Positions 1-9,832 of a stretch of 64,000 nt of DNA are shown here, piece after piece. Position numbers and translations under genes: made by a program. Within the stretch, counting starts at the first letter, position 1. Each line of letters starts with the position of its first letter. Below the pieces are notes generated by a model. The model had not been told where the DNA came from and did no database searches. It saw only the letters and a program-made list of their open reading frames with translations. Source of the stretch: Sphingobacterium sp. UBA7855 (GTDB lineage: Bacteria; Bacteroidota; Bacteroidia; Sphingobacteriales; Sphingobacteriaceae); assembly GCA_002500745.1 (NCBI GenBank), contig DLST01000010.1:186001-250000 (forward strand). Direction: 5' to 3'.

Positions 1-1258
1 ACATGTTTCCCTGAACGACCTTTGTGCCGTCAAAAATAATGTCCTTATAAAAGCGTGGATCCCGATCTTTCCAAGGGTATTCGGCATTATATCCCGATTC
101 CGAGTCGGACTCGGTAATGTCCTTGATCGGTAAGCCACTTTTCATGCCATAGTAGTCGACATAATTTGCGGTCGGATTGAACTTCAGGTCGCCGTCGCCA
201 ACCTCTAAAGGGATGTACTGTTTGCTGGTCCCCCAATTAGATACCCAGGCATCAATATAAGGTCCCCTGAAGATTGCCTCTGTACTTCCTGGCATCGCCC
301 AGTTTTGTCCCGTTGTATAGAAGTTTAAATGGATATTGGCTAGTGGTACCAGCGCATAACCTGTCTGGCCGCTTTCGACAAGCGAGAGCAATTCACCAAA
401 AGCTTGAGCCGCTTTTTTACAATAATCTGCGTGATAGGTCTTACTTCCTGTTGACTGAAAGTTCATTAAGGGACTTCCTGCCCAAAGGTAGTTCTTACCA
501 AGGTAGGCCAGCGCCATAATTTTATTGATGCGCAGCTGATTTTTACCCAGTGTACGTTTTCCAGCGGTTGTATTATCCCAATCAATTGGCAAAAGGTCGG
601 CCGCTTCTCTAAAATCGGCTGCGGCAAGATCCGCACAGGCCTGATAGCTCAGTCGTGGTAGTCGAAGCTTTTCGTCGCTAGGAAGTACATAATTAATGTA
701 CGGCATACCGCCAAAATATTCCATTAGTCGATGGTGAAACCAACCTCGGAAAAATAACAATTGCCCCTTGATCAGATCCCTTTCTTCTTGTGTTGCTTCG
801 GTCAGTTTATCTATATTTTCTAAGCCTAAGCTTATTTTGCGAAGCCCAAACCATGCGGCGCTCCATAAATCGCGGAAGGCGCGGTTGGCGAATACATCGT
901 CATTTCTGGTAGTAAAATCGCCCTGATCCATCCAACCGGCTCCCCAACCATCAAAGTCTCTTTGCCAACCCCAAAAATTACCTTCGTCTATTTTGTTTAC
1001 GAAATGAAAATTGTTTGCTGTGGAAGTTATTTCGTCCTCGCCCCAGTTCCAAGAGTTGGTCCAGTAGTTGTTACTGAAATTAACTACACAGTTATACAGC
1101 TCTTCGGTATACCCCTGAAAGTTTATAAAATTTTTGAATGCTTCTTTGGATGATACGTTGGACTGCTCTTCTTTATCTAGATATTTATTGCAGGAAAGTA
1201 AGGATGTGGATGACCACAGCACACCCGTTATAAAAATTACCTTGAAATATTTTTTCAT
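1..1258 (-). CDS. SusD/RagB-family outer-membrane glycan-binding lipoprotein, partial (C-terminus off the left edge)
   Basis: Surface lipoprotein that binds oligosaccharide and caps the SusC channel encoded just upstream. The start is the ATG at 1256-1258, 13 bases after the SusC stop. The N-terminus is a lipoprotein signal (MKKYFKVIFITGV, then SLLSC with the lipid-modified Cys), followed by the NKYLDK stretch common in SusD. About 419 residues lie in the window without a stop, including the TPR-rich helical part (FFRGWFHH, LAYLGKNYLWAGSPLMN). A full SusD has about 500-620 residues, so the C-terminus is outside. It forms a susCD pair in the arabinoxylan-type locus. The ligand cannot be read from the sequence. 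Confidence 0.93.
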   Translation of the reverse strand, partial: MKKYFKVIFITGVLWSSTSLLSCNKYLDKEEQSNVSSKEAFKNFINFQGYTEELYNCVVNFSNNYWTNSWNWGEDEITSTANNFHFVNKIDEGNFWGWQRDFDGWGAGWMDQGDFTTRNDDVFANRAFRDLWSAAWFGLRKISLGLENIDKLTEATQEERDLIKGQLLFFRGWFHHRLMEYFGGMPYINYVLPSDEKLRLPRLSYQACADLAAADFREAADLLPIDWDNTTAGKRTLGKNQLRINKIMALAYLGKNYLWAGSPLMNFQSTGSKTYHADYCKKAAQAFGELLSLVESGQTGYALVPLANIHLNFYTTGQNWAMPGSTEAIFRGPYIDAWVSNWGTSKQYIPLEVGDGDLKFNPTANYVDYYGMKSGLPIKDITESDSESGYNAEYPWKDRDPRFYKDIIFDGTKVVQGNM

Positions 1259-1271
1259 CTGTCTAATTGCT

Positions 1272-4200
1272 TTAAAAAGTAATGTTTGCACCTAGATTAA
1301 ACCGTTTTACGGTAGGATATGCTCCTTGAGATGCCCAGCCTGTACCGGCATAATTGGATTCTCGATCATCGGGCATTTTCGACCAGAAGATCAAATTGTT
1401 TCCGTTTAGGAATAGGCGCAAATTCTGTAGGCCCATGCGTTTGATTACGCTCGATTCACGATTAAAATTGTAGGCTATTTCAGCGGTCTTTAATCGAATG
1501 TATGAGCCATCAAACATATACCTGTTGCCGGTGTTATAACCGCTTGGTTGCGATAACCAGCGCGGCAGTGGCACATCGGCATTGATATTATCCTTTGACC
1601 AATAGGAGCCCTCATCGTAGGCCAGATTAAGCTGTCCTGCAAAACTGTTGAAGACAACTTGGCGGGTGACATTATTGACAGCATACCACTGCGTCATAAT
1701 ACTGAAATTCTTCCAGTCAAACCCAATTGTCAAATTGTAGGTATTTTGGGGAACCGAAGGAAAGGCATAAGGTATATTATCCTTGGCGTCGATAATACCA
1801 TCACCGTTATAATCCAAGATGTGATAATTGCCGGGAAGCTTTGCAAGGTCATTGCTTTCGTGAATGGTGCTGCCATAAAGTTCGTCCCATGTATTGTAAT
1901 ATCCTGAGCTCACATAGGAATAGGTTTGATTTACCTGTTTGTTATCTGGTTTCTGATATTCGGGTAGCAATTCAGCTGCATCAGCATTGATGACTTTATC
2001 CTTAGCGTGGGTAAAATTGATATCAGCCCATATCCGCCAATCAAGATTGAGTTGCTTATTAAATTTCAGTTCGACTTCATAGCCTTTGTTTTCTACCTCC
2101 CCGAGGTTGGCCGTTGGGGCCTCAACACCGAAATAGGATGGAATTGACCGCCCGCTGCCGGTGATAAGTACATTCGTCCTATGATCCTTGAAGAAATCTA
2201 CCTTTCCGGAAATCTGGCCATTGAAAAGTCCATAATCTACACCGAAGTTTAGCTTCTTTACTTTTTCCCAGCGGATATTTGGATTTCCAAGAATATTTTC
2301 TTTATACCATATATATGGGCTGGTGTTCCCGTCGGAGTAGGAAAAACGACCGTCTACACCCATTCCTGAAGTACCGCCATAAGCCCATTGGGTAAGATAG
2401 AGAAATTGCCCACCACCACTGTCGTCACCAATATCTCCATAAGAACCACGCAGCTTTAACATACTTAAAAAGGATAATGGTTTTAAAAATTCTTCTTCTG
2501 AAACCAACCAGCCAATACCCCCTGAGTTAAAAAAAGCAAATCTATTTTCAGGTGCGAATTTTTCTGAACCAGTATATGCACCGTTATATTCGAGCATATA
2601 TTTGTTTTTATAGTTGTAGGTGGTACGGAATACCCAGTCTTCCCGGTAGGAAGGAACGGTGTTTCCTGTTCCGTATTGATTGCGGTTGACTAATCCCATC
2701 GCCGAAATATTGTGGTTTTGAGCAATTGTAGTTGCGTAATTCAGTTGTAATTGGTAGAATAATCTTCGATAAGTAAGTCTGTTATCGACAACACCGCCTC
2801 CTGTGGTCCAGTCAATACCTTCGACAAAATCAAATCTATTGGTAGCGTCAGAAGTGATCTGGTAAGTCGGAAGTCCGGTTTCGGGATTTATCCACTTGGT
2901 TTGGGTATTGTTATTCGCGTCGTTGATACCGCGATTACCTTCAACGAAAGTATTGTCCAGTGACAGCGTTCCACGTACATTTAGTCCTTTTGCTAAAAAT
3001 TTAAGATCTTGTTCGAGCGTAAAATCGCTCGTAATGCGACTTGTTGTCGTATACTCCGTTCCACTGATGGCCAGCACACGGGCAGAGTTTATGCCGGCAT
3101 TCGGGTTTAGTGCATTATATCCCCATGTGCCATCTGAATAGCGCGGATAAATAGCATCCGGCGCTACGGTGTACGCTGCAATCCAATATGAATAATGATT
3201 TCCGCCGCCAAATGGACTTTTTCGGACACCACGGGAGCCCGCTAGATTTGTTGAAAATTTTGTCGTTGGCGTTAGCTGGAAATCCAGATTCGAGCGCACA
3301 TTAAGGCGGTTGAAACCATAGCCCGTTTTATAACCCCTCGCATTTTCAAACTGGCGGAACATATCGCCTTCATAGAGGTAATCCGCGTTAGCAAAGTATT
3401 TGACAAAAGGGGTGCCGCCGGCAATATTTACACTGCTGTTTTGCGAAAATGCTTGGCTTTTAAAGAGTTCTTTCGCCCAATTGGTATTGACATAGCGCTC
3501 TCGTTCAGTTTGGTCAGCAGGAAAGCGGTATTTATTGATAATATCCTGCGGTGAATAGTTGGCCCAACTTGTAGGATTGATACCCAATTCATACTCTATT
3601 ACCTTGTTCCGTAGCATCAATGCATCATAAGAATCCATTTTGCCTGGAAGCTGGGAAACGGTCTTTACAATGTTGTTGACGGTACCCCGTATCATCATTT
3701 GTCCTTCTATACCCCGCTTAGTGGTGATTAAAATAACGCCGTTTGCCCCTCTAACACCATAGACAGCAGTTGCCGAGGCATCTTTGAGGACAGAGATTGT
3801 TTCAATAGAGCTAATATCCACCGCGGATAACGGTCTTTCCACACCATCGACCATCACTAAAGGGTCGGTATTATTCCACGTACTACGGCCGCGGATCACA
3901 ATACGAGGATCCTCTTCGCCAGGCATACCTGTACTTGCAGTGGTAATTACGCCTGGTAGATTGCCTGTAAGTGCGGCACCTACGCTGGAAACACCTCCTG
4001 CGCGCTCAAGAATTTTACCGGAAGTCTGTGCAATAGCTCCTACAACGGTTTCCTTTTTCTGACGACCGTACCCGACAACTACCGTTTCTTCGATTTCGAT
4101 TGACTGATCGGTTAACTGTACTTCAATGGTGTTTTTATTGTGGATATCGACTTCTATTTTGGCATATCCTAGCTTAGAAACAGTCAACAAAGTATTATCT

Positions 4201-4454
4201 GCCGGGACCTGGATTGTAAAAGCTCCATTATCATCAGTAGCCGTGGCCAGCGATGTGCCTTTTACCCGAATGGATGCACCGCTCACTTTTTTATGGTTAC
4301 TATCGACGACAATGCCCTTTATCTGTCTTTTGGCCTGTGCAAAGAGTGTTGCCTGCCCCACGTAAAGTAGGAAAAGCAGTAAAGTGAATGGCTTAGCTAT
4401 ACCCCATAGCTTTTTCCAACGCCTTACTCGTGTGATTTTATATATAATCATCAT
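1272..4454 (-). CDS. SusC/RagA-family TonB-dependent outer-membrane transporter
   Basis: Imports oligosaccharides across the outer membrane with energy from TonB-ExbBD, paired with the SusD downstream. The 1060 residues are normal for SusC. In order: a signal peptide ending near residue 40 (LLFLLYVGQATLFAQ), a carboxypeptidase-D regulatory-like domain (about 45-125, IKGIVVDSNHKKVSGASIRVKGT), a TonB-box-like VVVGYGRQKK, a plug with the RGRSTWNNTDPLVMVDGVE pattern, then the barrel ending in an aromatic-rich strand (RFNLGANITF). Start: two consecutive ATGs at 4454 and 4451, the first being used here. It is transcribed divergently from the HTCS at 4895, the usual layout for a sensor controlling its own transporter. 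Confidence 0.95.
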   Translation of the reverse strand: MMIIYKITRVRRWKKLWGIAKPFTLLLFLLYVGQATLFAQAKRQIKGIVVDSNHKKVSGASIRVKGTSLATATDDNGAFTIQVPADNTLLTVSKLGYAKIEVDIHNKNTIEVQLTDQSIEIEETVVVGYGRQKKETVVGAIAQTSGKILERAGGVSSVGAALTGNLPGVITTASTGMPGEEDPRIVIRGRSTWNNTDPLVMVDGVERPLSAVDISSIETISVLKDASATAVYGVRGANGVILITTKRGIEGQMMIRGTVNNIVKTVSQLPGKMDSYDALMLRNKVIEYELGINPTSWANYSPQDIINKYRFPADQTERERYVNTNWAKELFKSQAFSQNSSVNIAGGTPFVKYFANADYLYEGDMFRQFENARGYKTGYGFNRLNVRSNLDFQLTPTTKFSTNLAGSRGVRKSPFGGGNHYSYWIAAYTVAPDAIYPRYSDGTWGYNALNPNAGINSARVLAISGTEYTTTSRITSDFTLEQDLKFLAKGLNVRGTLSLDNTFVEGNRGINDANNNTQTKWINPETGLPTYQITSDATNRFDFVEGIDWTTGGGVVDNRLTYRRLFYQLQLNYATTIAQNHNISAMGLVNRNQYGTGNTVPSYREDWVFRTTYNYKNKYMLEYNGAYTGSEKFAPENRFAFFNSGGIGWLVSEEEFLKPLSFLSMLKLRGSYGDIGDDSGGGQFLYLTQWAYGGTSGMGVDGRFSYSDGNTSPYIWYKENILGNPNIRWEKVKKLNFGVDYGLFNGQISGKVDFFKDHRTNVLITGSGRSIPSYFGVEAPTANLGEVENKGYEVELKFNKQLNLDWRIWADINFTHAKDKVINADAAELLPEYQKPDNKQVNQTYSYVSSGYYNTWDELYGSTIHESNDLAKLPGNYHILDYNGDGIIDAKDNIPYAFPSVPQNTYNLTIGFDWKNFSIMTQWYAVNNVTRQVVFNSFAGQLNLAYDEGSYWSKDNINADVPLPRWLSQPSGYNTGNRYMFDGSYIRLKTAEIAYNFNRESSVIKRMGLQNLRLFLNGNNLIFWSKMPDDRESNYAGTGWASQGAYPTVKRFNLGANITF

Positions 4455-4637
4455 CGCATTTTTGGATTGATAATAGGTTGAAGAATTATTGGTTAAATTT
4501 TCTTTAATTGGCTTGATACTTTTGTATCCCTATCCCCTTAACTCATATTGATAGAAATGAGGGGACAGTCAAGGATCATCTGGTACTGTCATAAATTGTA
4601 TACTATAATTGGTTAAATTCTCTATTATAACTGTTTC

Positions 4638-4649
4638 GCAACCGGTTGC
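4638..4649. promoter_or_regulatory. Perfect palindrome GCAACCGGTTGC, LacI-family-like operator
   Basis: A 12-bp perfect palindrome centred on CCGG lies in the SusC leader. LacI-family proteins bind palindromes with a central CG such as CAACCGGTTG, so it resembles one of their operators. No LacI-family gene is present in the window, so the regulator would be encoded elsewhere. Confidence 0.4.
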
Positions 4650-4711
4650 ATCATTGAGATGCAATTTCCAATAATAGGAGATGCCTTTCAAATCAGTTTA
4701 TAATTGTAAAT

Positions 4712-4719
4712 CAAAGCTA
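4712..4719 (-). promoter_or_regulatory. Candidate Bacteroidota -7 element for SusC
   Basis: The minus-strand TAGCTTTG is an exact match to TAnnTTTG. No clear TTTG -33 box is seen at the expected distance, so this is a weak call. If real, the SusC leader would be about 250 nt. Confidence 0.3.
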
Positions 4720-4894
4720 GCCAATGTTAAATTTTTTGGATAGCAAGAATGTTTAAATGAAGGGAAATAATGTCAAAAATTGCCATCTACACAGCATAAA
4801 TAATCGTTTTGACTAGTTTAATAGGTATTAATTTGATAATTTAGTTGACAGTTGAGCATCGATTTTCTGTGCTGCAGATTACACACCTAAATAT

Positions 4895-7800
4895 ATGATA
4901 CGGACATTACTGTTATTTACTTGGCTGTTGTTGACGTTTTTTTCTTATGGGCAAAACCAACCCGTAACCTTTCAACGCTATTATTCGAAGGATGGCCTTT
5001 CTTCCAATACAATCTATAGTATCTATCGCGACAGTTATGGTTTTCTTTGGTTGGGAACAGAGGATGGACTTAATCGCTTCGACGGCCGTCATTACACTGT
5101 CTACCGGTATGACGCCAATAAAGAGAATAGTTTAATGGCTAACCATATTTCGGCGTTAAAGGAAGACAGAAAGGGGCGGATATGGATCGGTACGAATGGT
5201 GGTGGATTGAGTTATTATGATCGGGAAGCCGACCGGATTCGTTCCTATAATCTTACACCTGATGGTAAATGGGTGAGTACTGCAATCAATTCGATTGACC
5301 AGGATGCGAATGGAAATATTTGGATTGCTTCTTATGGCGCTTTATATGTTTTAGATGTAAATGATCTACAAAAGAAGATGGATCCCACCTATAGGTACAT
5401 TTTAGAAACGTTTGCCGGTAAAGTAACGGGCTGCGTATTCCGGGATAGACATAACAATATGTGGGTATCATCGGAGAACGCAATATACCGTATATCAGCA
5501 AACTTAAAGACCATAAAGCGTTTTGAGGTGCTTTCGGAACAGGATGGTTACGGAAATGGTATTGATATTACTTCCATTGCGGAAGATGATATAGGCAGGA
5601 TTTGGATGGGATCTATGCTAGGACTTAAATATTTGACGCCTGGAGATACTGAATTCAAGAAATTTAAATCGGAGGTCGGAAAAGGAGCGTTGAGCAGCCC
5701 CCGAGTTTATACCTTATGCTACAATCAAAAGCAGGAATTATGGATCGGAACGGATAATGGTCTGGATGTATTGCATACCAATAATTTTACCGTTCGAACC
5801 TTCAAGCCCGACCCAAGTAATGTCCATAGCCTTTCTCATAAGTCGATACGGTCGATTTGTATGGATAGCAGCGGGATCTATTGGATTGGTACTTTTCAGG
5901 GTGGCTTAAATAAGTTTGATACCAATTTAAGTCAGTTTAGTTTAAAAAGCCTTGACTTTTTGGAAGGAAGGAATGGCGATCCGGCCATCGTAACCTCGTT
6001 TGCTTCCTATCAAAATAAGATCTATTTGGGAGTTGATGGTGGTGGCATTTGGAAATATGATCGAACAGCTGATCGATTATCACCTTTTGCACTTTCTGCT
6101 AGCCTGCCTAAAGATCTTACGGTACTAGCCTTGGAAAGAAAGCTCGATCAACTTTGGATCGGTACTTACCAGCAAGGGGTTATTTGTTATAATTTCACTT
6201 CTGGAAATGTCAAACGGTACACCGTTGGCAATAGGACAGATAACTTAAATAATAACGATATCTTTTGTTTAAAAGTTGACTTCGAGGGAAACACCTGGGT
6301 TGGCACAAATGGAGGTGGTGTAAACATCATCCAAAAGGGAAGTGGGATTGTCAAAAAATACAGGCGAGAGGAGCCGTCAGATAATGGGGTGGAGTTGCCA
6401 GGGAATTTTATACGTGCGCTGTCGGAAGATCAAGAACATAACATGTGGATAGGTACGTATGGCTCGGGTCTAGTGATGTACGACCCCATTAAACAATATA
6501 CTGTAACGTATGATAAAGCAAAAAGTAAGCTTCCAAGCAATTATATATTAGCTGTGCACACCGATAAAAAAGGGAATTTGTGGGTTGGAACAAATGGAAA
6601 TGGAGTGGGTTTACTGCGAAAAGGGAAGACATTGTTTGAGACTCTTTCCGAGAAAGATGGTTTAGTGAATGGTGCGATCCAAAGTATTATTGAAGACGAT
6701 ATGGGGCGCATTTGGTTTTCGACAAATAAAGGATTGAGTTGTTACTCTCCGGCAAATAATAAGTTTAAAAACTATTCAAATGCCGTAGGATTACAAGAAG
6801 GGGCTTTTATGCTTGGAGCATCGTTGAAAACAGATGATGGAGAAATTTACTTTGGCGGTCAGAAGGGGTTTAACCATTTTTATCCTGCTCATTTAAAAAC
6901 GAATAGTAATCCTGCCAGGGTGGCACTAACGAATCTAAAAATTGACAATGTGATTATTCAACCTTCAGACAAAGGTCCAATACAACAATCGCTCTTGACC
7001 GCAGATCGTATCAATCTGAAGTATAAGCAGAATTTTTCAATTTCTTTTGCTGCATTGAATCTCACGGTGCCGGAAGAGAACCAATATGAGTACCGCCTTG
7101 TCGGTTTTGACAAAAACTGGATTCGAAACGGAAAGGAAAACAGCGCCTATTACACGAATTTAGATCCTGGTGATTATGTCTTTGAGGTACGTGCAAGTAA
7201 CAATGATGGTATTTGGAACAGGGAAATTAAATCGATAGCTATTCACGTTGCACCACCTTTTTGGCGTACAATTTATGCTTATTTATTTTATGTAATTGCT
7301 TTTGCTGGAGTACTTTTGTCTATCAGGCATCGAGGAATTCAAAAGTTAAAGCAAAAATTTGCGCTTGAGCAGGAACGTATTCAGGCGAGGCAGCTTATTG
7401 AACAGCAAAAAAGAGATGCTGAAACCAAACATCAGTTGGATGCGATGAAGATCAGGTTTTTGACCAATTTGAGTCATGAATTTCGTACCCCAATCTCTTT
7501 AATCATGGGGCCCATCGATGCGTTATTGGCCAAAAGTAAAGATGCTAAACTGGGCGATCAGCTTAATTTGATCAGCCGTAATGCCCGCCGGTTACTGAAT
7601 TTGGTCAATCAGTTACTCGATTTTCGTAAAATGGAATACCATGAGCTAAAATTGCAGGACGAAGATGGTGAATTGGTGTCATTTGTACAGGAAGTATACC
7701 GCTCCTTTCAGGACATGGCTTTACAAAAAGGTATAGACTATTCCTTTATTCCCTGTCAGGAAAAATTGTATTGCCGTTTTGACCGCAATAAGATTGAACG

Positions 7801-8971
7801 TATTTTATTTAATTTGATCTATAATGCCTTTAAATTTACAAAAAAGGGTGGGGATATCGCCGTGAGTATAACAATGGCAAATATGGTCGATAAAAAGCTT
7901 CATGTCAATCTTGAAGTTCGTGACACAGGTATCGGAGTTCCGGAGGAGTTTCAAAAGTCCATATTTGAAAGCTTTTTCCAATACGATAATGAGGGTAAAG
8001 TGGCAAGTCAAGGTTCTGGAATTGGGCTATCGATTGCCCAATCATTTGTTCAGATGTACGATGGGGAGATTTCTGTAGACAGCCAACAGGGCAGTGGCAG
8101 TGTCTTTAAATTTGATCTGTGGTTGGAGCAGGCTGAACCGCAATATGAAGAGGTGCCAGATTGTGAAGCGATAACGACGGTACAGCCTGGTGAACTTAGA
8201 CAGAGCCCTCTAGTACTGATTATTGAAGATGATGAAGATTTTAGGTATTATCTCTCCGAATCCTTAAAAGAACATTACCAGATCATTGAGGCTACTGACG
8301 GGAAGGACGGCTGGCAAAAGGCGCTTTTTCATCATCCCGATCTTGTGGTGAGCGATGTACAGATGCCTTATATGAATGGTATGGAATTTTCGCAAAAGCT
8401 TGCTCAGGATAAACGGACAAAACATATCCCGGTCGTTTTACTAACCGCTTCACATGTCGATAATGGACTTGTCTGTGGCCTTGAGTCGGGAGCAGTCGGT
8501 TACCTGACTAAGCCGTTTGATATGGATGTACTAGTCGCCAAGGTTAACAGCTTGTTGCAGCTAAATCAGGCGTTCAAGGAAGTCTATAGTAAACAGGTAT
8601 CTATTTTGGCTCCAGAAGTCACCATAGAATCCGAAAAGGATAAATTCTTACAAAAAGTACTCAAGTATGTCCATGATAATGTTGACAATCCACAATTATC
8701 GGTGGAAGCGCTAAGTGCCCATACGTTGATGAGCAGAGCTTCCCTGTATAACAAATTATTGGAACTTACGGGGATGTCACCCGTAGATTTTATCCGTTCA
8801 GTAAAATTAGAAAAGGCTGCGAGCTTGTTAGAAAAAAGTGATAAGTCCATTTCTGAAATTGCCTATGAAACAGGATTTGCCAATCCAAACTATTTTACAA
8901 AAGTCTTCAAAGCTAAATATCAAATGACACCGAGTGAATATATTCAATCGCAGAAAAGCGCGTCTGTGTGA
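4895..8971 (+). CDS. Hybrid two-component system sensor/regulator (HTCS)
   Basis: One-protein sensor kinase and transcription factor that detects glycan breakdown products in the periplasm and switches on the linked genes. The 1358 residues are typical. Order: signal peptide (about 1-20), repeated two-bladed propeller motifs (many RIWIGT/LWIGT strands, about 25-680), a Y_Y_Y domain (about 690-765), one membrane helix (near 790-810), a short coiled coil, a HisKA domain with phospho-acceptor His861 in SHEFRTP, HATPase_c (NLIYNAFKF, DTGIGVPEE, GSGIGLSI), a receiver with Asp1154 (VVSDVQMP) and KPFD, and a C-terminal AraC-type helix-turn-helix. It lies divergent to susCD and upstream of the xylan gene series. 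The effector is probably a xylo- or arabinoxylo-oligosaccharide, by context only. Confidence 0.95.
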   Translation: MIRTLLLFTWLLLTFFSYGQNQPVTFQRYYSKDGLSSNTIYSIYRDSYGFLWLGTEDGLNRFDGRHYTVYRYDANKENSLMANHISALKEDRKGRIWIGTNGGGLSYYDREADRIRSYNLTPDGKWVSTAINSIDQDANGNIWIASYGALYVLDVNDLQKKMDPTYRYILETFAGKVTGCVFRDRHNNMWVSSENAIYRISANLKTIKRFEVLSEQDGYGNGIDITSIAEDDIGRIWMGSMLGLKYLTPGDTEFKKFKSEVGKGALSSPRVYTLCYNQKQELWIGTDNGLDVLHTNNFTVRTFKPDPSNVHSLSHKSIRSICMDSSGIYWIGTFQGGLNKFDTNLSQFSLKSLDFLEGRNGDPAIVTSFASYQNKIYLGVDGGGIWKYDRTADRLSPFALSASLPKDLTVLALERKLDQLWIGTYQQGVICYNFTSGNVKRYTVGNRTDNLNNNDIFCLKVDFEGNTWVGTNGGGVNIIQKGSGIVKKYRREEPSDNGVELPGNFIRALSEDQEHNMWIGTYGSGLVMYDPIKQYTVTYDKAKSKLPSNYILAVHTDKKGNLWVGTNGNGVGLLRKGKTLFETLSEKDGLVNGAIQSIIEDDMGRIWFSTNKGLSCYSPANNKFKNYSNAVGLQEGAFMLGASLKTDDGEIYFGGQKGFNHFYPAHLKTNSNPARVALTNLKIDNVIIQPSDKGPIQQSLLTADRINLKYKQNFSISFAALNLTVPEENQYEYRLVGFDKNWIRNGKENSAYYTNLDPGDYVFEVRASNNDGIWNREIKSIAIHVAPPFWRTIYAYLFYVIAFAGVLLSIRHRGIQKLKQKFALEQERIQARQLIEQQKRDAETKHQLDAMKIRFLTNLSHEFRTPISLIMGPIDALLAKSKDAKLGDQLNLISRNARRLLNLVNQLLDFRKMEYHELKLQDEDGELVSFVQEVYRSFQDMALQKGIDYSFIPCQEKLYCRFDRNKIERILFNLIYNAFKFTKKGGDIAVSITMANMVDKKLHVNLEVRDTGIGVPEEFQKSIFESFFQYDNEGKVASQGSGIGLSIAQSFVQMYDGEISVDSQQGSGSVFKFDLWLEQAEPQYEEVPDCEAITTVQPGELRQSPLVLIIEDDEDFRYYLSESLKEHYQIIEATDGKDGWQKALFHHPDLVVSDVQMPYMNGMEFSQKLAQDKRTKHIPVVLLTASHVDNGLVCGLESGAVGYLTKPFDMDVLVAKVNSLLQLNQAFKEVYSKQVSILAPEVTIESEKDKFLQKVLKYVHDNVDNPQLSVEALSAHTLMSRASLYNKLLELTGMSPVDFIRSVKLEKAASLLEKSDKSISEIAYETGFANPNYFTKVFKAKYQMTPSEYIQSQKSASV

Positions 8972-9017
8972 GCGGTATATAATAGTTGTTTAAAAGGTCG
9001 TTTTAGATCATTTTTTT

Positions 9018-9060
9018 AGAAGGGTATGCTTTTTTAAACATTTTTACCCTTCTTTTTTTT
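9018..9060 (+). terminator. Rho-independent terminator after HTCS
   Basis: AGAAGGGTA (9018-9026) pairs perfectly with TACCCTTCT (9045-9053) and is followed by a T run to 9060. It separates the HTCS transcript from the downstream enzyme series. Confidence 0.8.
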
Positions 9061-9091
9061 ATTTGTTGCAATCCTATCTAGCTGAAAACTA

Positions 9092-9099
9092 TAGTTTTG
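9092..9099 (+). promoter_or_regulatory. Candidate -7 promoter element for the transaldolase series
   Basis: TAGTTTTG fits TAnnTTTG and lies 58 bases before the transaldolase start, after the HTCS terminator. A TTTG is present at 9062-9065, but the 26-base spacing is longer than usual. Confidence 0.4.
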
Positions 9100-9156
9100 T
9101 TTTATAACCAATCGCTAGAGAGCTAGCGAATACAAAAACTAATCAACTAAAAAAAA

Positions 9157-9825
9157 ATGAAATTTTTTATCGATACAGCAAGTCTCAGTGAGATTCGCTT
9201 GGCTCAGAATTTAGGTGTCCTAGATGGAGTAACGACCAATCCTTCGCTGATGGCAAAAGAGGGAATTGCAGGAACGATTCATGTTCACGCACATTACAAA
9301 GCTATCTGTGATATTGTAGACGGTGATGTAAGTGCTGAAGTGATCTCAACTGATTACAGTTCGATGATTAAAGAGGGTATGCTCCTGGCGGCTCTAGACA
9401 ATAAGATTGTGGTTAAGGTTCCGATGACCGAAGATGGTATTAAAGCGATCAAATATTTCAGTACCAAGGGAATTAAGACCAACTGTACCTTGGTATTTTC
9501 CGCTGGTCAGGCGCTCTTAGCCGCTAAAGCCGGAGCAACCTATGTATCGCCTTTCGTGGGCAGACTGGATGATATATCAGTTGATGGGCTGGCACTGATC
9601 CGCGAGATACGGACGATATTTGACAATTACGATTTCCCAACCCAGATTCTAGCAGCTTCGGTACGCCACAGTGCGCATATTCTGGGCTGTGCAAAAATAG
9701 GTGCCGATGTGATGACAGGGCCCTTGCAGGCGATCTTTTCACTGTTAAAACACCCGTTAACGGATAGTGGACTAGCTCAATTTTTAGCTGATCATAAACG
9801 CGTTGCTGCGCAAAGTAACAATTGA
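9157..9825 (+). CDS. fsa: Transaldolase / fructose-6-phosphate aldolase family (small TalC-like form)
   Basis: Class I aldolase of the pentose phosphate pathway that transfers or releases a dihydroxyacetone unit. Its 222 residues match the short transaldolase subfamily (about 215-220) rather than the long Tal[10 protein letters not shown] at the start, GVTTNPSL at 24-31 and the Schiff-base lysine in VVKVPMT (Lys87) are all present, as is the C-terminal GADVMTGP. Whether it acts as transaldolase or as fructose-6-phosphate aldolase cannot be decided by eye. It is followed after 7 bases by the transketolase N-terminal subunit. Its place in a xylan locus suggests that pentose catabolism is induced together with polymer breakdown. 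Confidence 0.92.
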   Translation: MKFFIDTASLSEIRLAQNLGVLDGVTTNPSLMAKEGIAGTIHVHAHYKAICDIVDGDVSAEVISTDYSSMIKEGMLLAALDNKIVVKVPMTEDGIKAIKYFSTKGIKTNCTLVFSAGQALLAAKAGATYVSPFVGRLDDISVDGLALIREIRTIFDNYDFPTQILAASVRHSAHILGCAKIGADVMTGPLQAIFSLLKHPLTDSGLAQFLADHKRVAAQSNN

Positions 9826-9832
9826 GATGGTC

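Larger units (their letters stand above)
4455..4894. promoter_or_regulatory. Divergent control region between SusC and HTCS
   Basis: No gene is visible in these 440 bases. On the minus strand TAGCTTTG (4712-4719) fits the Bacteroidota -7 consensus TAnnTTTG and would give a long leader to SusC. Within that leader lies a perfect 12-bp palindrome (4638-4649). ATTGGTTAAATT occurs twice (4488-4499 and 4608-4619), and AATGT-containing half-sites recur at 4723, 4748 and 4769. Which of these are bound by the adjacent HTCS is not known. Confidence 0.5.

Noticed and set aside
274..1153. Two plus-strand frames near the left edge
   Set aside because: They lie antisense to the open SusD frame that runs to the window edge.
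9803..9832. Upstream TTG start for the transketolase N-subunit
   Set aside because: Would overlap the transaldolase; ATGs at 9827 and 9833 are better and lie after its stop.
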